A stretch of 11,873 nucleotides of DNA from Gemmatimonadaceae bacterium. Its GTDB lineage: Bacteria > Gemmatimonadota > Gemmatimonadetes > Gemmatimonadales > Gemmatimonadaceae. A model generated the notes under the pieces. That model was not told where the DNA came from. It saw only the letters and a program-made list of their open reading frames with translations, and did not search any database. The position numbers were made by a program, and so were the translations under genes. The stretch is taken from positions 1 to 11,873 of the forward strand of contig JANYKY010000002.1 of the NCBI GenBank assembly GCA_025357975.1, in the 5' to 3' direction. Below, piece after piece: positions 7,885 to 11,873 of this stretch; position 1 is the stretch's first letter; every line of letters starts with the position of its first letter.

Positions 7885-8394
7885 ATGGTACCCGGCGGAA
7901 AACAGTGTCCCGATGTGACCAGAAGAGCTGCACGATTCACTCTCGTGCTTGCCGTCTGCGCCATCGCCGGCGGATACGCTGCGGCCTTTATTCCTGGCGG
8001 GACCCCGACGTGGGCACCGTGGCTCCTGGCGCTTGGAATTCCCGCGTCTCTCGGTGGAATCATGGCGTTGGGAGCCGCACGAGGCACCACCGGAATCGGA
8101 AAACTGAAATTCCCCTTTGCCTTCGTGTTGGTCGTCTTGACCGCAGGGTTTTGTCTGGCTCTTGGACTTCCCGCGAACGAAGGACCGGCGAGCAATCTCT
8201 GGCTCGGTCTTCCTGCGCGTGCCGCCATCGTCATCTATGGTATCGGACTACTTCCGATCGTGGTTCTTCCCGTTGCTTACGCATTGACGTTCGATACTCA
8301 AACCCTGAGTCAGTCCGATATCGACCGCGTACGAGCGCTCGCGGCTGAACGCGTAGCCGCGAACACGCAACCCGCCGGAAGCGACAACCTGTGA
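7885..8394 (+). CDS. Small four-helix membrane protein, upstream partner of the symporter
   Basis: I do not recognise a family for this 169-residue protein. Four hydrophobic helices are visible at about 18-36, 44-64, 76-96 and 113-136, followed by a hydrophilic C-terminal tail (TLSQSDIDRVRALAAERVAAN). The start at 7885 is chosen because AAGCAGGG precedes it by 3 bases and helix 1 follows closely. An in-frame ATG at 7771 would add 38 polar residues that look like non-coding sequence and lacks a spaced ribosome-binding site; a GTG at 7915 is also possible. The stop overlaps the symporter start (GTGA, 8391-8394), indicating co-transcription and probable translational coupling. By analogy with the small subunits encoded next to some SSS transporters (DUF4212 and DUF485 types), it may be an accessory subunit, but it is longer and I see no sequence match to those families. 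Confidence 0.7.
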   Translation: MVPGGKQCPDVTRRAARFTLVLAVCAIAGGYAAAFIPGGTPTWAPWLLALGIPASLGGIMALGAARGTTGIGKLKFPFAFVLVVLTAGFCLALGLPANEGPASNLWLGLPARAAIVIYGIGLLPIVVLPVAYALTFDTQTLSQSDIDRVRALAAERVAANTQPAGSDNL

Positions 8395-9917
8395 CAGTTC
8401 CAGTCGCAGCTACGGTGATGTTGTTTCTACAAACCTCCCTTCCACGTGTCGCACAACCGGCAGTTATTGCCGTGGGCCTGACGTACTTCGCGGTTGTGAT
8501 TGCGATCAGCGTCTGGGCAGCACGCCGAACGAAAAGCGCGAGCGATTTCTTTGTTGCTGGACACGGCATCGGCTTGATAGCGCTTACGGTTGCATCGGTA
8601 TCGACGTCGGTTTCGGGTTTCGCATTCATTGGCGGACCGGGGCTGATTTACACGGTCGGGCTTGGAGCGATGTTCATCGTCATGCCCGCATCAGTGACGA
8701 ACGTCATGGGCGCGTGGGTACTTGCGAAGCGCATGCGGCTTCTAGGTGAAGCGCGCAACCTCATGACCGTGCCTGATGCAATCGGGGCCCGTTATCGCTC
8801 GCCTTTCGCACAGGGACTGACAGGCGTTGCGATGCTCGTTGGCATCATCGGTTACATGGCGACGAATGCACTGGCCATGGGCGTCGTGATAAACGCCATC
8901 TTCGGAGTCGGCATCGCCTGGGGTATCTGGATCGGCATGGGGATTACGCTGGCATATTCGGTATCCGGTGGAATTCTTGCCGGCATCTACAACGACGTGT
9001 TTCAGGGAGCGCTGATGACAGTCGCTTCGGTGCTCGTTTTTCTTTTCGTTCTCAGAGTCGGTGGCGGACTGGGCAACATATCAGGCGTGATCCTCGCGCA
9101 TGATCCAAAATTCCTCGGCCCATGGGGAAAAATGACCCCTCTTGCCGCGCTCTCGTTTTTCTTTGTGTTTGCAATGGGATCGCTTGGGCAGCCGCAGGGA
9201 GTTCATAAGTACTACATGCTGCGTGATCCGCTGCAGCTGAAGTGGTATCCGCTTCTCAAGACCGTCGGCCTGATTCTGGTCCTGCTTCTTTATTTTGGGG
9301 TTGGAATCGGCGTCAAGGCTTTTGTTCTCAACGGAACGATGCGCCCACTCTCGGCACCGGATCAGGCAACTCCGAGTTTATTGCTGAGCGTGACGCCGCT
9401 CATGCTCGCGGCTCTCGTGTTCTCTGGTGTTGCAGCGGCAACAATGAGTGCCGCTAACTCCTTCATCAACATCGGCGCAGCGGTCGTGATGCACGATTTA
9501 CCGATAGCGTTTGGAAAGAGGCTGCGCAACGAGCTTAAATGGGGAAGGGCGGTCACGGTTCTCATTGCGATTGCGGCGGCTTTCGTCGCCCAGCGCTCGG
9601 GCACGATGGTCGCCTTCCTGGGAATATTCGGATGGGGACTCTTCGCGTCGACGCTCGTTCCTGCACTGGCGGTGGGACTCAACTGGGACGGAGCAACACG
9701 CGAAGGCGCAATCGCTTCGATCGCGACGGGTCTCGTCGCCACCCTCGCACTCGAGACCGCGTCTTATCTCAAGGCCTTCACATTTCCGTCCGGCGTAACC
9801 GCCTCCGCGGTTGCGCTGGTGATGTCATTCCTGGTGTTCTTTTTAATATCGTGGGTCACTCGCCGGGATCCTCGAACCGCGATCGATCCGGACGTTCGCC
9901 TGATCATGGAATTGTAG
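8391..9917 (+). CDS. Sodium:solute symporter (SSS family)
   Basis: This is a 508-residue inner-membrane transporter of the SSS family (TC 2.A.21, PutP/ActP/SGLT type), expected to couple uptake of a small solute to Na+ or another cation. About 13 hydrophobic helices run through the protein. Family landmarks are SASDFFVAGHGIG from residue 49, the unwound first core helix STSVSGFAFIGGPG from 71, YSVSGGILAGIYNDVFQG in the middle, and ATMSAANSFINIGAAVVMHDL around 351-371. The second Na+-ligand position, S or T in PutP and vSGLT, appears to be alanine here (A354). The start is GTG, overlapping the upstream stop by four bases, with GGAAG at 8376-8380 as ribosome-binding site. The substrate cannot be told from sequence; monocarboxylate, amino acid and sugar are all possible. 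Confidence 0.9.
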   Translation: MTVPVAATVMLFLQTSLPRVAQPAVIAVGLTYFAVVIAISVWAARRTKSASDFFVAGHGIGLIALTVASVSTSVSGFAFIGGPGLIYTVGLGAMFIVMPASVTNVMGAWVLAKRMRLLGEARNLMTVPDAIGARYRSPFAQGLTGVAMLVGIIGYMATNALAMGVVINAIFGVGIAWGIWIGMGITLAYSVSGGILAGIYNDVFQGALMTVASVLVFLFVLRVGGGLGNISGVILAHDPKFLGPWGKMTPLAALSFFFVFAMGSLGQPQGVHKYYMLRDPLQLKWYPLLKTVGLILVLLLYFGVGIGVKAFVLNGTMRPLSAPDQATPSLLLSVTPLMLAALVFSGVAAATMSAANSFINIGAAVVMHDLPIAFGKRLRNELKWGRAVTVLIAIAAAFVAQRSGTMVAFLGIFGWGLFASTLVPALAVGLNWDGATREGAIASIATGLVATLALETASYLKAFTFPSGVTASAVALVMSFLVFFLISWVTRRDPRTAIDPDVRLIMEL

Positions 9918-10033
9918 CCCGGGCGCGGAGTCAGATGACAAGCACATAGGCGAGTTGTCGAGCTGCATTGCTCCCATGTGGCATAGTCTTCGCCAAGCTA
10001 TGTCCGCCCACAGCATGAAGCACGGAGACGCCA

Positions 10034-10597
10034 ATGACGGCGACAGCACCAACAATCGGGACCGCAATATGGAAACTCGACCCATCTCATTCGAGCGTCG
10101 AATTTTCAGTGAAGCACATGATGATGACAACTGTACGTGGCCGCTTCAAGGAAATAAGCGCGTCGCTGACCGGAGACGAGCAGCACCCGGACGGATGTTG
10201 CGTCGAAGTGGACATCAATACAGCAAGCGTTGACACGGGAGCACCCGACCGCGACAAACATCTCTGCTCAGCCGATTTTTTCGATGCGGGGCAGTTTCCG
10301 CAAATAACTTTTCGCAGTGCCCGCGTCGACGGCTCGGCGGCAAGCGAAGGCGACACGTTCAAACTCATCGGCGATCTCAAGATCAGGGATTCATCGGATC
10401 AAATCACTCTCGATTGCACGTTCGAGGGCCGAGGTAAGGATCCGTGGGGCCAGGAGCGCGTCGGTTTTACCGTAAAAGGTGAACTAGACCGTCGTGACTG
10501 GGGCCTCAAGTGGAACCAGGTGATCGAGAGCGGCGGAGTTCTCGTCGCCAACAAAGTGAAGATCGAAGCGGAAGTTCAGTTCGTTAAGCAGGCATAA
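10034..10597 (+). CDS. YceI-family lipid-binding protein
   Basis: This 187-residue YceI-domain protein should fold as a lipocalin-like beta-barrel that binds amphiphiles such as polyisoprenoids. Family landmarks are clear: IWKLDPSHSSVEFSVKHMM at 12-30, a DRDKHLCSADFFDAGQFPQITF block, GRGKDPWGQERVGF around 133-146, and LDRRDWGLKWNQVIESGGVLVANKVKIEAEVQF near the end. The start is supported by GGAG at 10024-10027, 6 bases before the ATG. There is no signal peptide, unlike E. coli YceI, so the protein is probably cytoplasmic. It lies 116 bases after the symporter gene and 61 bases before the thioesterase gene on the same strand. The precise ligand is unknown. Confidence 0.92.
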   Translation: MTATAPTIGTAIWKLDPSHSSVEFSVKHMMMTTVRGRFKEISASLTGDEQHPDGCCVEVDINTASVDTGAPDRDKHLCSADFFDAGQFPQITFRSARVDGSAASEGDTFKLIGDLKIRDSSDQITLDCTFEGRGKDPWGQERVGFTVKGELDRRDWGLKWNQVIESGGVLVANKVKIEAEVQFVKQA

Positions 10598-10625
10598 CCG
10601 TAACTGCTGTTCTGAGCCAAATTGC

Positions 10626-10646
10626 AATTCCCGCTTAACTGGAATT
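10626..10646. repeat. Short inverted repeat between the YceI and thioesterase genes
   Basis: AATTCC at 10626-10631 and GGAATT at 10641-10646 are reverse complements with a 9-base spacer. A palindrome AATTGCAATT at 10620-10629 partly overlaps it. There is no T run, so a terminator is not supported. It may be an operator or chance. Confidence 0.25.
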
Positions 10647-10658
10647 CGCTTCGACCCA

Positions 10659-11081
10659 ATGACATCAACGACCGATTTAACTTCCGCGATCAGAGCCGAG
10701 CTCGATCGCGGAATGGCTTCAACTATCGGCATCGAGCTCATTACGCTCACACCTGAAAAGGTGATCGCCACGATGCCCGTGGACCATCGGACACGGCAAC
10801 CATTCGGGCTTCTCCATGGAGGCGCCTCAGCCGCACTCGCCGAGACGGTCGCTTCCCTCGGCGCATTTCTCAATATCGATGCCGAAAAAAAGGCGGCGGT
10901 CGGCCTCGAGCTGAACGCAAATCATCTGCGCGGCAAGACCGACGGCATCGTCACGGCGACCGCGACGCCCATTCATCGCGGACGCCGTACGCACGTCTGG
11001 GAAATTCGAATCGAAGACGAATCGAACCGGCTTGTCTGCGTCTCGCGCTGCACGCTTGCAATCGTCGATCGCGAGGCCTGA
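10659..11081 (+). CDS. Hotdog-fold acyl-CoA thioesterase (YdiI/MenI-like)
   Basis: This 140-residue single-domain hotdog thioesterase hydrolyses an acyl-CoA. It closely resembles E. coli YdiI (MenI), which cleaves 1,4-dihydroxy-2-naphthoyl-CoA in menaquinone synthesis, and its paralogue EntH. Shared segments include ATMPVDHRTRQPFGLLHGGAS, LELNANHLRG, and HRGRRTHVWEIRI near the C-terminus. The catalytic residues Q47, H53 and E62 match Q48, H54 and E63 of YdiI (established from the E. coli enzyme). Length also matches (about 136 there). The start lacks a strong ribosome-binding site; GGAA lies 14 bases upstream. The gene converges on the FMN reductase with only 7 bases between stops. This superfamily is promiscuous, so a phenylacetyl-CoA or general clean-up role is also possible and no symbol is assigned. 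Confidence 0.88.
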   Translation: MTSTTDLTSAIRAELDRGMASTIGIELITLTPEKVIATMPVDHRTRQPFGLLHGGASAALAETVASLGAFLNIDAEKKAAVGLELNANHLRGKTDGIVTATATPIHRGRRTHVWEIRIEDESNRLVCVSRCTLAIVDREA

Positions 11082-11088
11082 AGAGAGC

Positions 11089-11772
11089 TCAGGCGGCTTC
11101 GGCGGCGCTATCTTCGACGCGGTCGGTTTCTGGAGTTGTCCGCTCACCAAGAAATTCGACCCACTGTTTTTTCATCGCCGGATAGTGGGTCGATGCCTCG
11201 ACGAAATCGAGAAAGCAATCAAGCGTTGACTCGAACCGCTTCCGAAGCGCGGCGTCAGCGATGTTCCCATCCGGCCCGAATGCCTGATGCGCCTGGGCGA
11301 GCGAATACATGTCCGGGTAAACTCGCGCGCCCAGATGCTCGAGCGGAATCCGAAGAGCCCAGAGGCCACGGTTTCCGCCGGCCATTGATGGAGAGGCAGA
11401 CATCAGAAAGCCCTGACGCCCATTGAATGGCTGGGGCTTGAAGCGAGATCCCCAGTCAATGATGTTCTTGAGTGCACCGGACATCGATGCATTGTATTCC
11501 GGTGCCGCAATCACAAATGCATCGGATGCCACGAGGCGGTCCCTTAAACGCTCGGCCCCAAGCGGGAGCGGTTGACCGGGGCCTTCCAGATCCTGATCGA
11601 ACGACGGACAGTCGAAATCGAGCATCGAAGCCAGATCCGCAGTGCCTCCTTTGGCCCGGATTACCTCTGCGGCGGTTGCCGCCAAGCGGACGTTCAGAGA
11701 ATCCCGCCTAAGCGACGCCCCGAAGACCAAAACCTTTACCGAACAGCGTTTGCCCGGCCTGTCATTTGCCAT
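11089..11772 (-). CDS. NAD(P)H-dependent FMN reductase (flavodoxin-like)
   Basis: This 227-residue flavoprotein belongs to the NADPH-dependent FMN reductase family (ChrR/azoreductase/NQO-like), which reduces flavin, quinone, azo or metal substrates in the cytoplasm. The FMN phosphate loop GASLRRDSLN is at 18-27 and the isoalloxazine-binding motif PEYNASMSGALKNIIDWGSR at 91-110; SASPSMAGGNRGLWALR and LEHLGARVYP follow as usual. The start at 11772 is chosen because AAGGT lies 6 bases upstream on the minus strand and the first strand VKVLVFG follows at residue 12; the open frame continues to 11844 but that stretch overlaps the end of the upstream gene. The last about 35 residues, acidic and alanine-rich at the end (TPETDRVEDSAAEAA), extend past the usual domain. 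The physiological acceptor is unknown. Confidence 0.9.
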   Translation of the reverse strand: MANDRPGKRCSVKVLVFGASLRRDSLNVRLAATAAEVIRAKGGTADLASMLDFDCPSFDQDLEGPGQPLPLGAERLRDRLVASDAFVIAAPEYNASMSGALKNIIDWGSRFKPQPFNGRQGFLMSASPSMAGGNRGLWALRIPLEHLGARVYPDMYSLAQAHQAFGPDGNIADAALRKRFESTLDCFLDFVEASTHYPAMKKQWVEFLGERTTPETDRVEDSAAEAA

Positions 11773-11776
11773 ACAA

Positions 11777-11873
11777 TTACCTTGTGGAAGACACTGGTTG
11801 CAGCGTGGCAATAACCAGTCCCTCGGCCTTGGCGCGGTGGGCAAGGAAGTGGGCGTCCGGGGCTATTTCAAGG
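11777..11873 (-). CDS. C-terminal end of an unidentified gene (cut by the window edge)
   Basis: An open minus-strand frame enters at the window edge and stops with TAA at 11777-11779, four bases before the FMN reductase ATG. The 31 visible residues (including PDAHFLAHRAKAEGLVIATL) read as ordinary protein, and most codons end in G or C, in keeping with the genes nearby. The reductase's ribosome-binding site lies inside its last codons, which suggests a coupled two-gene operon. The fragment is too short to name. Confidence 0.45.
   Translation of the reverse strand, partial: LEIAPDAHFLAHRAKAEGLVIATLQPVSSTR

Noticed and set aside
8231..8629. 132-residue minus-strand frame across the membrane-protein/symporter junction.
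   Set aside because: It is antisense to two well-supported genes and its sequence shows no protein-like pattern.
9955..10233. 92-residue + strand frame overlapping the start of the YceI gene.
   Set aside because: The YceI frame is clearly the coding one and has the ribosome-binding site; this frame is an out-of-phase shadow.

Overview
The window looks like chromosomal DNA from a free-living, moderately GC-rich Gram-negative bacterium. The content best suits Gemmatimonadota or Acidobacteriota: a pilB-pilT-pilC run, and a very large secreted Asp-box/BNR propeller protein of the 'VPS10/sortilin-like' type that is expanded in those phyla. This placement is inferred from gene content only. I see no tRNA, rRNA, CRISPR array, insertion sequence or phage gene.

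Region 1 (1-3862, + strand) is a type IV pilus motor block. It holds the 3' part of the extension ATPase PilB, the complete retraction ATPase PilT and the complete inner-membrane platform protein PilC. It is closed by a clear 12-bp-stem terminator-like hairpin at 3829-3862. PilB and PilT drive pilus extension and retraction through PilC. No pilin, prepilin peptidase or secretin gene lies inside the window.

Region 2 (4017-7262, + strand) is one long gene for an exported protein of about 1081 residues. At least ten Asp-box repeats build a beta-propeller region, followed by an Ig-like domain and a helical C-terminal part. Its biochemical function is unknown. It converges on a small unrecognised minus-strand gene (7279-7524, 81 aa). 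The next about 360 bases carry no convincing gene and form a divergent promoter-type region with an inverted repeat.

Region 3 (7885-9917, + strand) is a two-gene unit. A small four-helix membrane protein of unknown function has its stop overlapping, as GTGA, the start of a sodium:solute symporter (SSS family). The arrangement suggests translational coupling and possibly a transporter with an accessory subunit.

Region 4 (10034-11873) contains a YceI-family lipid-binding protein without a signal peptide, a hotdog thioesterase closely resembling E. coli YdiI/MenI, and, on the minus strand and converging within 7 bases, an NAD(P)H-dependent FMN reductase. The reductase is tightly preceded by the tail of another minus-strand gene cut by the window edge. 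All three recognised families can touch quinone or isoprenoid chemistry, so a shared theme is possible but unproven.

Most of the window is ordinary housekeeping or envelope content. The least explained items are the membrane-protein/symporter pair, the orphan 81-aa gene and the giant propeller protein. No clearly new multi-gene defence or mobile system is visible.
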